NCBI RefSeq assembly: GCF_000336775.1
Contig: NZ_AOLJ01000025.1
Span: forward strand, 1 to 64,000
Source of the DNA: Haloferax gibbonsii ATCC 33959
GTDB taxonomy: Archaea; Halobacteriota; Halobacteria; Halobacteriales; Haloferacaceae
Direction: 5' to 3'
Length of the DNA stretch: 64,000 bases
Shown: positions 1 to 9,197 of the stretch, piece by piece
Position numbering within the stretch: the first letter of the stretch is position 1
Layout of the letters: every line of letters begins with the position of its first letter
Program-made: the position numbers and the translations under genes
The notes under the pieces: model-generated
The model's database searches: none
Told to the model about the DNA's origin: nothing
Seen by the model: only the letters and a program-made list of their open reading frames with translations

Positions 1-30
1 AGCCCGCTCAGAGATGTGTATAAGAGACAG
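1..30. other. Nextera transposon-end adapter at contig edge
   Basis: Bases 12-30 are exactly the 19-bp Tn5/Nextera mosaic end AGATGTGTATAAGAGACAG. Bases 1-11 do not match the flanking haloarchaeal coding pattern. This is library adapter left on the end of the assembly, not genome sequence. Genuine sequence starts at or near 31, inside the pilB reading frame, so a GTG at 16 that appears to open that frame is adapter-encoded. Confidence 0.95.
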
Positions 31-2064
31 GCCCGACCCGAACCGGCGGTCCTCGCCGACGACGCCGACGACCTGAACGACTACCAGGTGCGAAAACTCC
101 AGTACTACCTCCGCCGCGACTTCATCGGCTACGAGCGCATCGACGGCATCAAACACGACATCAACGTCGAGGACATCTCCTGCGACGGCTACAACTCGCC
201 GGTGTTCGTCTACCACTCCGACTACGAGCAGATCATCTCGAACGTCTACCACGGCGAGGGCGAACTCGACGACTTCGTCGTGAAACTCGCCCAGCGCTCC
301 GGGAAGGGCATCTCGAAGCGCCGCCCGCAGGTGGACGCGACGCTCCCCGACGGGTCGCGCGCGCAACTCACCCTCGGTCGCGAGGTGTCGGACCACGGGA
401 CGAACTACACCATCCGCCAGTTCAAGGACGTCCCCTTCACGCCCATCGACCTCATCAACTGGTCGACGTTCTCGCTGGAGGAGATGGCGTTCCTCTGGCT
501 CTGTATCGAGAACGACAAGAGCCTCATCTTCGCGGGCGGCACGGCGTCGGGAAAGACCACCTCGCTCAACGCCGTCTCGCTTTTCATCCCGTCGAACACG
601 AAAATCGTCTCCATCGAGGACACCCGCGAGGTCGAACTGCCCCAGCGTAACTGGATCGCCTCCGTCACCCGGCCGTCGTTCGCGGACGACGACAAGGGCG
701 ACGTGGACGAGTTCGACCTGCTCGAAGCCGCGCTCCGCCAGCGCCCGGACTACATCGTCATGGGCGAGATCCGCGGCGAGGAGGGTCGGACGCTGTTTCA
801 GGTCATGTCCACGGGTCACACCACCTACACGACGTTCCACGCCGACTCGGTCGGCGAGGTGCTCAAGCGGTTTACGACCGCGCCCATCAACGTCTCGAAG
901 ACGATGTTCACCGCCCTCGACCTCGTGTCCATCCAGACCTCGACGCGGGTCGGCGGCAACAAGGTGCGCCGGAACAAGTCGCTCACCGAGATCAACCACT
1001 ACGACCCCGAGAACGACGAGATAAACGTCCAAGACGTCTACCAGTGGCAGGCCGAGACCGACGAGTTCCTCCAGATGGGTTCGTCGAACACGCTCGAAGA
1101 GATCAAGTTCGACCGCGGCTGGAATCAGGAGACGCTCGAACTGGAGATTTTCAAGCGACAGGTCATCCTCGCGTACCTCATCGACCGCGGGCTCAACACC
1201 TACACGCAGGTCGCGGCGACGTTCCAGGCGTTCATCAACGACCAGGACACCATCCTCGGGCTGATGGCGACCGACGACCTCGAACGGAGCCTCGAAGACC
1301 TCCGGGAGATGGAGTCGGTCCACATCAACATCGACCCCGAGAGCGAGGCGATGGTCCCGCGACCCGACCCGCCGGAACACGTCCGAAAGCTGGCGAAGGA
1401 AATCCTCCGCCGGGCCGAAGACGAACTGTTCCCCGACTACCGCGACCGCGACGTGGGCGAGGTCGCGGAGGCGCTCAACCACATGCGCGACGAGCCGGAC
1501 GTGGAGGCGACGCCCGGCGAGCGCGGCGAACTCGACTCGCTCGACGCGTCGACCCGAGACCCCGAACTCGACGAGGGAGACGACCGCGACGAACTGGACG
1601 CCGGCGACGAAACCCCCGAAATCGAAGGCGACGACGGGCCGTCCTCGCTCGACGGCGAGGACGAGACGCCGGCGCTGGAGGCGGGGCGCGACGAGGCGGA
1701 CGCGGACCGCGAGGGCGACGAGCCGACCGGCTTCGGCGACACCAGCGGGGCGTTCGGCTTCGACGACGCGCCCTCCTTCCCCGACTCCGACGGCGACGAC
1801 CCGGACCTCGACGACTTCTTCGGCGCGTTCGGTATCGACGACGAGTCGGACTCGGCCGCGGCTTCGGACGGCACGGCGGGGCGAGGCGAACCCGACAGGG
1901 CCGCCCCCGACGATGAGGCCGACGCCGACGACGCGGCCGACGACCAAGACGCGGCCGACGAGACGTGGGGCGGGTTCGAGGCCGCCGAGGCCGACGACCC
2001 ACACGAGGGCGACGAGGCCGACGACGCGGGCGCTCGCGGGGCCGACTCCGGAGAGGGCGAGTAG
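31..2064 (+). CDS. pilB: Type IV pilus assembly/secretion ATPase PilB (5' truncated)
   Basis: This is a hexameric secretion ATPase of the archaeal GspE/PilB family, which powers pilin assembly at the cytoplasmic membrane. The Walker A loop GGTASGKTT lies at 535-561, the Walker B region with MGEIRGEEGR near 760-790, and a histidine box HTTYTTFHAD near 817-846. From about 1440 to the stop the protein is a very acidic, low-complexity tail of roughly 200 residues rich in Asp, Glu, Gly and Ala, presumably disordered. The N-terminus is missing because the contig starts inside the gene; the first codons in frame are adapter. The stop codon directly abuts the pilC start, so the two are co-translated. 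Haloferax has several PilB paralogs and the number cannot be assigned here. Confidence 0.93.
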   Translation, partial: ARPEPAVLADDADDLNDYQVRKLQYYLRRDFIGYERIDGIKHDINVEDISCDGYNSPVFVYHSDYEQIISNVYHGEGELDDFVVKLAQRSGKGISKRRPQVDATLPDGSRAQLTLGREVSDHGTNYTIRQFKDVPFTPIDLINWSTFSLEEMAFLWLCIENDKSLIFAGGTASGKTTSLNAVSLFIPSNTKIVSIEDTREVELPQRNWIASVTRPSFADDDKGDVDEFDLLEAALRQRPDYIVMGEIRGEEGRTLFQVMSTGHTTYTTFHADSVGEVLKRFTTAPINVSKTMFTALDLVSIQTSTRVGGNKVRRNKSLTEINHYDPENDEINVQDVYQWQAETDEFLQMGSSNTLEEIKFDRGWNQETLELEIFKRQVILAYLIDRGLNTYTQVAATFQAFINDQDTILGLMATDDLERSLEDLREMESVHINIDPESEAMVPRPDPPEHVRKLAKEILRRAEDELFPDYRDRDVGEVAEALNHMRDEPDVEATPGERGELDSLDASTRDPELDEGDDRDELDAGDETPEIEGDDGPSSLDGEDETPALEAGRDEADADREGDEPTGFGDTSGAFGFDDAPSFPDSDGDDPDLDDFFGAFGIDDESDSAAASDGTAGRGEPDRAAPDDEADADDAADDQDAADETWGGFEAAEADDPHEGDEADDAGARGADSGEGE

Positions 2065-4107
2065 ATGAGCAACCTCGATTCGAAGACCTCGGGCGGTCTC
2101 GACCGCAGCACCGACACCCTCGGCGACGCCTTCTACCCGCTGTTTCAGCTCATCTTCGACGAGGACGGCGAGTTCGTCGCCGACATCGAAGAAAAGCTGC
2201 AGCAGGCGCGGATGCCCGACACCGTCGAACTCTACCTCTCGCGGGCGCTCGCGGTCGGCGTGCTCGTCGGCCTCGCGCTGTGGCTCGTCGGGATGGTCGT
2301 CGGCTACGGCGTCTTCGCGCTCGGCCTCGTCTCGGCGGACTCGCTGAGCCTCGGCATTCCGGTCGGAAGCGAGTCCACGGCGGCCACGCTCCGGTCGCTC
2401 GCGATGCCCGCGGCCGTCGTCCTCTCGGGGCTCTTCTTCGGGTCGCTCGGCTTCGCAGGCGGGTTCGGGACGCTCGTTGCGATTCCGTACTCGACCGCGT
2501 CCGCCCGCAAGCGCGAGATAAACATGCTCCTGTCGGACTCCATCTCGTTCATGTACGCCCTTTCGGTGGGCGGGCTGAACCAACTGGAGATTCTGGAGGC
2601 GATGGCGCGCGCCGAAGACACCTACGGCGAGGTCTCCCGGGAGTTCCAGAGCATCGTCCAGGAGACGGAGTACTTCGGCACCGACTACCGAAACGCCATC
2701 CGCCAGCAGGCGATTTTGACCCCCTCGGACGACCTCTCGCAGTTCCTGACGGACATGCTCTCTATCGTCAACTCCGGCGGCAACATGCAGGGCTTCCTCG
2801 ACGACAAGAAGGACAAACACCTCCGGACCGCGAAACAACAGCAAGAACAGACGCTGGAGACGATGGAACTATTCGGCGAGATGTACATGACGCTCTCGCT
2901 GTTTCCGCTGCTTCTCATCATCATCCTCGTCATCATGAGCATGCTCGGGGAGGCCCAGTCGAGGCTGCTGTACGCGACCGTCTACGGGCTCATCCCGCTG
3001 ACCGGCGTCGGCTTCCTCGTCCTCGTCTCGACGGTCAAGCAGGACGAAATCGGCGACGGCTTCCTCAGCCCCGAAGACGAGAGCGACCGCCTGCAGGGCC
3101 AACAGCGCGAGGGGCTCGTCCACATGGGGCTCGTCGAGAGCTACGTCGGCGAGTTCAGCCTCTTTTCGCGCATCAAATCCCGCGAGGGGACGTTCAAGAC
3201 GAAAGAACTCCTGCGCCGCCCGCATCTGTTCTTCAAGCGGCATCCGCTTTTCACCCTCGCGCTGACGGTGCCCGCGGCGCTCTCGCTCCTCGCCGTCTCC
3301 GTCGTCGAAGGTGCCGCCCCGACGACGTGGGACGGGATGGTTTCCAACCCCGTCTGGGGGACGTTCATCTGGTTCTACGTCCCGGTCTACCTCGTCGCGG
3401 TGCCGCTCGCCGTCTTCCACGAGTGGAACGTCCACTCGCGGGCGGCCATCACCGGGAAGCTCTCCGACAACCTCCGAAAACTGTCGAGCGCGAACGACAC
3501 CGGCCAGACGCTCCTCGAGTCCATCAAGACCGTCTCGGACACCTCCTCGGGGAAGCTCGCCGACGAGTTCGAGGTGATGTACGCGAAGGTCCACTACGGG
3601 ATGAGCCTCAAGGAGGCGCTCGTCGAGTTCAACAACAAGTACCACATCCCGCGGCTCGCCCGGACGGTCAAGCTCATCACGAAGGCCCAGGAGGCGTCGA
3701 GCCAGATAACCGAGGTCCTGACGACGGCCGCGCAGGCCTCCGAGAACCAAGACGACATCGAGCGCGAGCGCATCTCGCGGACCCGGATGCAGGTCGCAAT
3801 CATCCTCATGACCTACGTGACGCTGCTGGCGGTGATGGCCATCCTGAAGACGCAGTTCCTCGACGTGATGGCCGGCCTCTCCTCGCAGGCGTCGAGTTCC
3901 GGCGGCGCGACGACCGGTGGCCCGAGCTTCGGCGGCGGCATCGACCCCGACCTGCTGTCGCTTCTGTTCTTCCACGGCGTCACCATCCAGGCGATGCTCT
4001 CGGGGTTCATCAGCGGCTACATCCGCAACGCGGACCTCCTCTCGGGGGTCAAGTTCGTCGTCATCCTCCAGACGCTCTCGCTCGCGGTGTGGATGGTGGT
4101 CGGCTGA
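2065..4107 (+). CDS. pilC: Type IV pilus inner-membrane platform protein PilC
   Basis: This 680-residue protein is the membrane platform partner of the upstream ATPase (type II secretion F / TadC family), anchoring the ATPase and gathering pilins. It has a first transmembrane group around residues 50-140, a cytoplasmic F domain with repeated Asp/Glu/Gln-rich helices around 150-280, a hydrophobic pair near 280-330, a further pair near 390-460, and a second F-type domain followed by C-terminal membrane helices. The duplicated F domain is usual for archaeal PilC/FlaJ-like proteins. The ATG follows the pilB stop with no gap. It ends in TGATG, sharing a base with the next start. Confidence 0.92.
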   Translation: MSNLDSKTSGGLDRSTDTLGDAFYPLFQLIFDEDGEFVADIEEKLQQARMPDTVELYLSRALAVGVLVGLALWLVGMVVGYGVFALGLVSADSLSLGIPVGSESTAATLRSLAMPAAVVLSGLFFGSLGFAGGFGTLVAIPYSTASARKREINMLLSDSISFMYALSVGGLNQLEILEAMARAEDTYGEVSREFQSIVQETEYFGTDYRNAIRQQAILTPSDDLSQFLTDMLSIVNSGGNMQGFLDDKKDKHLRTAKQQQEQTLETMELFGEMYMTLSLFPLLLIIILVIMSMLGEAQSRLLYATVYGLIPLTGVGFLVLVSTVKQDEIGDGFLSPEDESDRLQGQQREGLVHMGLVESYVGEFSLFSRIKSREGTFKTKELLRRPHLFFKRHPLFTLALTVPAALSLLAVSVVEGAAPTTWDGMVSNPVWGTFIWFYVPVYLVAVPLAVFHEWNVHSRAAITGKLSDNLRKLSSANDTGQTLLESIKTVSDTSSGKLADEFEVMYAKVHYGMSLKEALVEFNNKYHIPRLARTVKLITKAQEASSQITEVLTTAAQASENQDDIERERISRTRMQVAIILMTYVTLLAVMAILKTQFLDVMAGLSSQASSSGGATTGGPSFGGGIDPDLLSLLFFHGVTIQAMLSGFISGYIRNADLLSGVKFVVILQTLSLAVWMVVG

Positions 4108-4601
4108 TGCGGCGACGCGGCCCGCCGGACGACCGACGCGAGACGAGCGGCCGGAGCGCCCGCGCCCAGACGACCATCGACTTCGCCGTCGGCGTCGGCA
4201 TCTTCCTCCTTGCGGTCGCGTGGGTCGTCGGCACCATCCCGCAGATTCTCGACCCCTTCGAGGCCGAACAGGACCGCCCGCTCGTCGCGAACCGCGCCGC
4301 CGACTCGCTCACCCAGCGCCTGCTCGTCGACGACGAGAATCCGGACGTGCTCGACGCGGTCTGCACCGAGGCGTTCTTCGACGGGGACCCGCCGCCCGGC
4401 GACTGCGACTACGGGAGCGCCGACCCCAACGCCGCGACCGGAATCGACGCGTCCTACGGCCTCAACGTCACGCTCTCGCGGGGTGGGACCGTCGTCGAGA
4501 CGACCGGCGAGCCGGTCTCGACAACCCGGAGCGTCGTCGCCGCCCGGCGGGCCGTCCTCCTCGACGGCGAACTCCACGAGCTATCGGTGAGGGTGTGGTG
4601 A
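4107..4601 (+). CDS. Pilin-like single-pass protein of the pilus operon (DUF7287-type)
   Basis: This 164-residue protein has a basic Arg-rich N-terminus and one hydrophobic helix at about residues 27-50 (IDFAVGVGIFLLAVAWVVG), then an extracellular domain with a Cys pair. The pattern Gln-Thr-Thr-Ile-Asp-Phe before the helix resembles pilin/TadE-type N-termini. I recognise it as the small haloarchaeal protein that follows pilC (DUF7287-like); its exact role is unknown, probably a minor pilin or assembly factor. The start overlaps the pilC stop by one base. The frame is open far upstream, but that part is only a shadow of pilC. Confidence 0.75.
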   Translation: MRRRGPPDDRRETSGRSARAQTTIDFAVGVGIFLLAVAWVVGTIPQILDPFEAEQDRPLVANRAADSLTQRLLVDDENPDVLDAVCTEAFFDGDPPPGDCDYGSADPNAATGIDASYGLNVTLSRGGTVVETTGEPVSTTRSVVAARRAVLLDGELHELSVRVW

Positions 4602-5230
4602 CCGTGTCTCGCGCACAGGCCCACGCGCTCGAAGCCATCGTCGCCGCGATGGTGCTCCTCGCCAGCGTCACGTTCGCGCTGCAGGTGACCGCGGTGACGC
4701 CCCTGACCGCGAGTACGTCGAGCCAGCACATCGAGAACCAGCAGGCCGCCGTCGCCGACGGCGTCCTGACGGCGGCCGCCGAGACCGGCGCGCTGAAGCG
4801 GACGGTGCTGTTCACGCACCCCGAAAACGGGAGCTTCTACGGCATCGACGCGCGCGGCTACTACGTCGACGGCGGCCCGCCGACCGCCTTCGGGGCGATG
4901 CTCGACGAGTCCTTCTTGGACCGCGGCATCGCGTTCAACGTCTACGTGCACTACCTCCGCGACCGAGAGGTCCGCCGGACGAGCCGACTCGTGTTCATGG
5001 GTGAACCGAGCGACCACGCCGTCTCGCGGACTCGGGTCGTGACGCTCGCGGACGACGACGCGCTGACCGAGCCGGGAACGTCGCCGGGCGGCGAGCCGCG
5101 CGCGGTCGAGACGACCAAGACGCTCGAATCGGTCGCCGCCGCGAGCGACGAGACGTATTTCATCCAAGACGGGAGCGCGGGGCCGCTCTACGGCGTCGTC
5201 GAAGTGGAGGTGGTCGTATGGCGGATGTGA
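4598..5230 (+). CDS. Pilin-like single-pass protein of the pilus operon (DUF7288-type)
   Basis: A 210-residue protein starting at GTG 4598, which overlaps the previous stop in a GTGA tetranucleotide; GTG 4604 is the alternative. The N-terminus VSRAQAHALE is followed by a hydrophobic helix (AIVAAMVLLASVTFALQV) at about residues 14-31, matching the DUF7288 pattern seen downstream of haloarchaeal pilB-pilC. The rest is a soluble, probably surface-exposed domain. A minor pilin or pseudopilin role is inferred from position and topology; I see no enzyme motif. Confidence 0.72.
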   Translation: MTVSRAQAHALEAIVAAMVLLASVTFALQVTAVTPLTASTSSQHIENQQAAVADGVLTAAAETGALKRTVLFTHPENGSFYGIDARGYYVDGGPPTAFGAMLDESFLDRGIAFNVYVHYLRDREVRRTSRLVFMGEPSDHAVSRTRVVTLADDDALTEPGTSPGGEPRAVETTKTLESVAAASDETYFIQDGSAGPLYGVVEVEVVVWRM

Positions 5231-6210
5231 CCGACTCCTTCGAGCGCGCGAGCGACGAGGCGACGGGAGCCGCGCGCTTCACCGGCGACGACCGCGGCCA
5301 ACTGATGCTCGTCGCCGCGCTCGCAATCGCGGTCCTCCTCGTCGGTCTCGCGCTGACGCTCAACACCGCGATTTACACGGAGAACCTCGCCACGCGGACG
5401 ACCGATACGAGCCTCGACGGGGCGGTGAGCCACGGCCGCACGGTCGAAGCCGGCGCGGGAGTCCTCCTCGACGAGACCAACCGCGAGGGCGGAACGTACG
5501 CCGAACTCGCCGGCTCGTTCGACGAGACGTTCGGCAACTGGAGCGACGCGGCCGCGACGCTCGCCGCGGTCAGGGGAGCCGCGACGAACGCCTCGCGCGT
5601 CGACCACGTCGAGGGCACCCGAATCTCGCAGACCGACGCGGCGCGGAACTTCACGGACGGGAGCGAGTCGACCGACTGGACGCTCGCGAGCGACGTCGGC
5701 GTCCGCGGCGTTCGGTTCAACGTCTCGCGCGACTCGCTCGCGACGAGTAGCGGGTCGGCGTTCGAACTCGTCGTCGACGACGGGACGAACGTCGTCGAGA
5801 CGGAGGTCTACCGGAATTCGACGCGGGCCTTCGTGACCGTCGAGGACGCCGGCGGGACGCGGGCGACCTGTAGCGTGGCGGCCGACGCGGGCGATTACGT
5901 CACGATTGACGTTGCCGACGGCCGACTCAACGGGACCGCCTGCGACCCGCTCGACGCGGTCCACACCGACCTCGACGGCACGGTCGCGGTCTCGTACCGG
6001 AACGCCGTGCAGGCCGAGGGGAGCTACGAACTGTACGTGAACGAGACGAACGCGACGGTGTTCGACGCGGCGAAGTACGCGTCCGCCGAGAGCGGGTCGT
6101 CGCCGGTCGCAGAGCAGGCGCTGTACGCCGTCACCGTCTCGTACGTCTACGAGACCGGCGAGACGTACGTCTACCGAGAGCTTCGGGTCGCGCCGGGTGA
6201 GATTGCGTGA
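5218..6210 (+). CDS. Pilin-like protein of the pilus operon (DUF7261-type)
   Basis: 330 residues. A cytoplasmic N-terminus ending in the motif DRGQLMLVAAL leads into one transmembrane helix at about residues 25-47, then a large extracellular part with many Asn-X-Ser/Thr sites. This is the DUF7261-like member of the set. The ATG at 5218 overlaps the end of the previous gene by 13 bases, showing tight translational coupling. It has no catalytic motif. Its presence between the other small membrane genes suggests that the proteins form part of one pilus tip or assembly complex. Confidence 0.72.
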   Translation: MADVTDSFERASDEATGAARFTGDDRGQLMLVAALAIAVLLVGLALTLNTAIYTENLATRTTDTSLDGAVSHGRTVEAGAGVLLDETNREGGTYAELAGSFDETFGNWSDAAATLAAVRGAATNASRVDHVEGTRISQTDAARNFTDGSESTDWTLASDVGVRGVRFNVSRDSLATSSGSAFELVVDDGTNVVETEVYRNSTRAFVTVEDAGGTRATCSVAADAGDYVTIDVADGRLNGTACDPLDAVHTDLDGTVAVSYRNAVQAEGSYELYVNETNATVFDAAKYASAESGSSPVAEQALYAVTVSYVYETGETYVYRELRVAPGEIA

Positions 6211-6722
6211 CGCCGCCGACGGCTCCGGACGGACGCGGGGACCGCGTTCGGCGCGGGAGCCGCGCCCGCGCCCGCTCCCGCTCCCGTTCGACCGACCGCG
6301 GCGTCTCGACGGCGCTCGGCTACGTCCTCACGCTCTCCATCACGGTCGTTCTCATCTCGGGGCTGTTGGTCGCCGCCGGCGGCTTCGTCTCCGACGAGCG
6401 CGAGCGGGTCACCGAGACGGAACTCGACGTGGTCGGAAACCGGCTCGCGGCCGGCGTCGAATCGGTCGACCGAATCGGGGCCGCGCCGGGCGAGTCGCGG
6501 GTCGAGGCGACGGTTCGACTGCCCCCGAGGGTCACCGGCACGACCTACTCCATCGAGGTGGTGTCGGGGTCGCCGAACGAACTCGTGCTCACTTCGACCG
6601 ACCCCGAAGTGACGGTTCGCGTCCCCGTCTCGACCGAGACCTCGCTGACCGCGAGCCGGGTCGACGGCGGCGACGTGACCATCACCTACGACCCGTCGTC
6701 GGGGCTGGAGGTGAGCTCGTGA
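6207..6722 (+). CDS. Pilin-like protein of the pilus operon (DUF7266-type)
   Basis: 171 residues beginning at GTG 6207 within a GTGA overlap with the preceding stop. An Arg/Ser-rich leader is followed by DRGVSTALGYVLTLSITVVL, an archaeal pilin-type class III signal and H-domain (about residues 30-55). Such proteins are normally cleaved by the prepilin peptidase PibD just before the hydrophobic segment. It resembles DUF7266 proteins and is probably a minor pilin. The remaining domain is small and rich in Thr, Val and Glu. Confidence 0.73.
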   Translation: MTPPTAPDGRGDRVRRGSRARARSRSRSTDRGVSTALGYVLTLSITVVLISGLLVAAGGFVSDERERVTETELDVVGNRLAAGVESVDRIGAAPGESRVEATVRLPPRVTGTTYSIEVVSGSPNELVLTSTDPEVTVRVPVSTETSLTASRVDGGDVTITYDPSSGLEVSS

Positions 6723-7495
6723 GCGACCGCGCGGTGAGCGACACCCTCGGGTTCGTCTTCGTCTTCGCCATCGTCCTCTCGATGGTCGGTCTCGTGTCCG
6801 CCGTCGGGATGACCGGTCTCCAAGACGCCCGCGACGTGGAGCGCGTCAACAACGCCGAGCGCGCGCTCGACATCCTCGGCGACAACATGGAGGACATCGC
6901 CGACCGCGGCGCGCCGAGTCGGGCCACGGAGGTGAAGCTCCAGGACGCCCGCCTGACACTCGACCGCCCCGTCGAGTTCGTCGTCTCCGGGGAGTTGACG
7001 TCGGACCCGTCGGTCAACTTCACGAACACCTACGACGTCTCGCCGGTCGTCTACGCGGCCGATTCAAGCGACGAACGAGTGGTCTACGCGTTCGACGCGC
7101 TCCTCAGGACCCGCGGCGACAGCGGGACGTTCGTCCGGCGACCGTCGTTCGTGCTCACCGAAGAGCGGGTGTTGATTCCGGCGTTCGTGACGCGCCCCGA
7201 CGAGGAGGCGACGACCTCGGTCGGCGGGTCGGGGACGTTCCTCATCCGAGCCGACAAGGCCGCGAGCGACGTGTTGGCCGCGCGGACCGACGGGCAGTAC
7301 GACGTGAATCTAACCGTTCGCTCCCCGCGTGCGGCGCTCTGGCGCGCGGAGCTATCGAGCCGTCCCGACGTGACCTGCGACCCGGTCGTCCCGGCCGCGA
7401 CGCCCGACGGCTATCCGAGCGTCTCGTGTTACGTGAACGGGGCCGACCGCGTCTACGTCGTCTCGACGTCGGTCGATATGACGTTCGCCGACTGA
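6719..7495 (+). CDS. Pilin-like protein of the pilus operon (DUF7289-type)
   Basis: 258 residues from GTG 6719, again overlapping the previous stop by four bases. The N-terminus SDRAVSDTLGFVFVFAIVLS is a canonical haloarchaeal pilin/archaellin-like signal and hydrophobic helix, so the protein is probably processed and anchored or polymerised through this segment. The extracellular domain contains two Cys near the C-terminus that could form a disulfide. It is the last gene of the operon; the next gene lies convergent 33 bases away. Confidence 0.75.
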   Translation: MSDRAVSDTLGFVFVFAIVLSMVGLVSAVGMTGLQDARDVERVNNAERALDILGDNMEDIADRGAPSRATEVKLQDARLTLDRPVEFVVSGELTSDPSVNFTNTYDVSPVVYAADSSDERVVYAFDALLRTRGDSGTFVRRPSFVLTEERVLIPAFVTRPDEEATTSVGGSGTFLIRADKAASDVLAARTDGQYDVNLTVRSPRAALWRAELSSRPDVTCDPVVPAATPDGYPSVSCYVNGADRVYVVSTSVDMTFAD

Positions 7496-7528
7496 GGATA
7501 GGACGCCGCCACGGCCGGCTCCGGTCGC

Positions 7529-9040
7529 TCACTCGACGTCGACTTCGACCTCGTTTTCGGTGACGTGCAGGAAGGTGATGAACTGGCCGCCCTCGGCCTG
7601 GTCGTAGACGAGTTCGCCGCGCGAGCCTGCCTCGTCGACGCTCTGGCTGTTGCCCGGACCGTCCGTGACGGTCAGTTCGAACTGCGGCGCGGCCAGCGAG
7701 AAGTAGTGGTTGACGACGAAGTCCATCCGAGCGGTGTCGCCGTCGGCCTTCGAGAACGTCTGGCCGCCGTCGGCGTCGTGCTCGTCGAAGGTGACGCTGT
7801 CGTAGGCCTCGCCGTCGACGATTTCGGGGGCGAACTGCCACTTGTTCTGGTTGCCGAAGCCCTTGTCCGACTGGATGTCGCCGTAGGTCATCGTCTCCGA
7901 ACTCGTGAAGTCGACGGTGAGTTCGGGGGTGCTGGCCGTGCAGTCGATGCTCACCGCGTCGCTCGTGTCCGGGTCGAGGTCGGTCGCCTGCCAACCGTGG
8001 TACCTGCCGTCCTCGGTGGCGTAGTAGAGCGTCAGGTCGAACGTGCCGTCGTAACTCCCGCTCTTGCACTTGTCGTCCGCCTGCACGTGGAGTTCGAGGT
8101 CCTTCTGGTCGCCGTCGTAGTACATCCCCCACTCCATGTTCTGGAGGTGCTGGTCGTTCGAGAGCGTGAGCGAGAACGCCGAGACGTTGTGGTTCGCGGC
8201 CATCCCGCGCACGTCGACCGACGTGCCCTCGTTCGGCATCTGGAACTCGCCGACGAGCCCGAGCGTCTCCAGTTCCACGCTCGCGGTCTGATTGGTGTCG
8301 TCGACCGTCACGGTGCCCTCACTCCGCGACTCGAAGAACGAGGCCCAACCGCGGTAGTGGTCGCTGTGGACCGTCACGACGACCGTCCCGTTGCTGACGG
8401 GGTTGTCGAAGGTGGCCGGTATCGTGTCGTAGCTCGCGGTGTCGTTGGGGTAGACGCGCCGAGCGCGCTCGGTCGCCGAGACCCTCGCGGACACGTCGCC
8501 CGACGCGGACCCGTCGCCGGCGACCCGAACGACCGGAAGCGTCAGCGTCGCGCCGCGGTAGTGGAACTCCGGCGGCGAGACCATCGTCGTCCCGCCGTCC
8601 TGCGTGCGCCAGACGCCGCCTCCTTCGTAGGCGATTCGGGCGTCGCCGTCGCGGTACTCGACGCTCCCGAGCGACTCGTTGTAGAGCTCTTGGTCGTCGC
8701 CGGCGTCCGTGTAGTTCTCGTGCGTGACGCGTATCCAGCCGGTGTCGTCGTCGACGACGTAGGTGCCGCCGCCGGTCCCGCCGAGGTCGACGAACTGCGT
8801 CTCTCCCTCGCCGAGCGCGGAGATGGCGACCCGCGAGTCGAACAGCGTCATCGAGTGCTCGGCGCGCGTCAGTTGGGACTCCTGTTTCGTCTCCTCGAGG
8901 GCGACCCCGCCGAGCGCGACGACGGCGGTCGTTCCGGCGACCGTAATCGCCAACAGGAGAACGACCGCAATCGGCGAGGTCTGCGCCGTCCGGTCTCTGA
9001 CGACGCGATAGACCAGTGGAACACGGGGACGACCGCTCAT
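7529..9040 (-). CDS. Pilin-like/flagellin-N-terminal surface protein
   Basis: 503 residues from the ATG at 9040; the frame is open further upstream but the pilin-type N-terminus begins here. Residues about 12-45 form the sequence VVRDRTAQTSPIAVVLLLAI, an archaeal pilin signal plus H-domain, followed by a very long extracellular domain of beta-rich, Thr/Asp-rich sequence. It is DUF7289-like but twice as long as the operon member, and convergent to it. It may be a large minor pilin or adhesin working with the neighbouring machinery; this is inference from topology and context. Confidence 0.75.
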   Translation of the reverse strand: MSGRPRVPLVYRVVRDRTAQTSPIAVVLLLAITVAGTTAVVALGGVALEETKQESQLTRAEHSMTLFDSRVAISALGEGETQFVDLGGTGGGTYVVDDDTGWIRVTHENYTDAGDDQELYNESLGSVEYRDGDARIAYEGGGVWRTQDGGTTMVSPPEFHYRGATLTLPVVRVAGDGSASGDVSARVSATERARRVYPNDTASYDTIPATFDNPVSNGTVVVTVHSDHYRGWASFFESRSEGTVTVDDTNQTASVELETLGLVGEFQMPNEGTSVDVRGMAANHNVSAFSLTLSNDQHLQNMEWGMYYDGDQKDLELHVQADDKCKSGSYDGTFDLTLYYATEDGRYHGWQATDLDPDTSDAVSIDCTASTPELTVDFTSSETMTYGDIQSDKGFGNQNKWQFAPEIVDGEAYDSVTFDEHDADGGQTFSKADGDTARMDFVVNHYFSLAAPQFELTVTDGPGNSQSVDEAGSRGELVYDQAEGGQFITFLHVTENEVEVDVE

Positions 9041-9197
9041 TACCTGACTGAAGGCGACGCGGGGTGAAAACCTCGCGGGGTACCTGACAGTCTGGTAAGT
9101 GGAACCGTTCGCTGGGGCTGACCTGCGCCGCGTCGACCGGTTCCGTGTCAAGGAAAACGAATTTCACCGGGATACGAGACAGACAGACGAGTGACCG

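Noticed and set aside
1965..4106. Long upstream extension of the DUF7287-type gene
   Set aside because: The sequence before 4107 is Arg-rich shadow of pilC; the ATG at 4107 gives the conserved short protein and the expected overlap.
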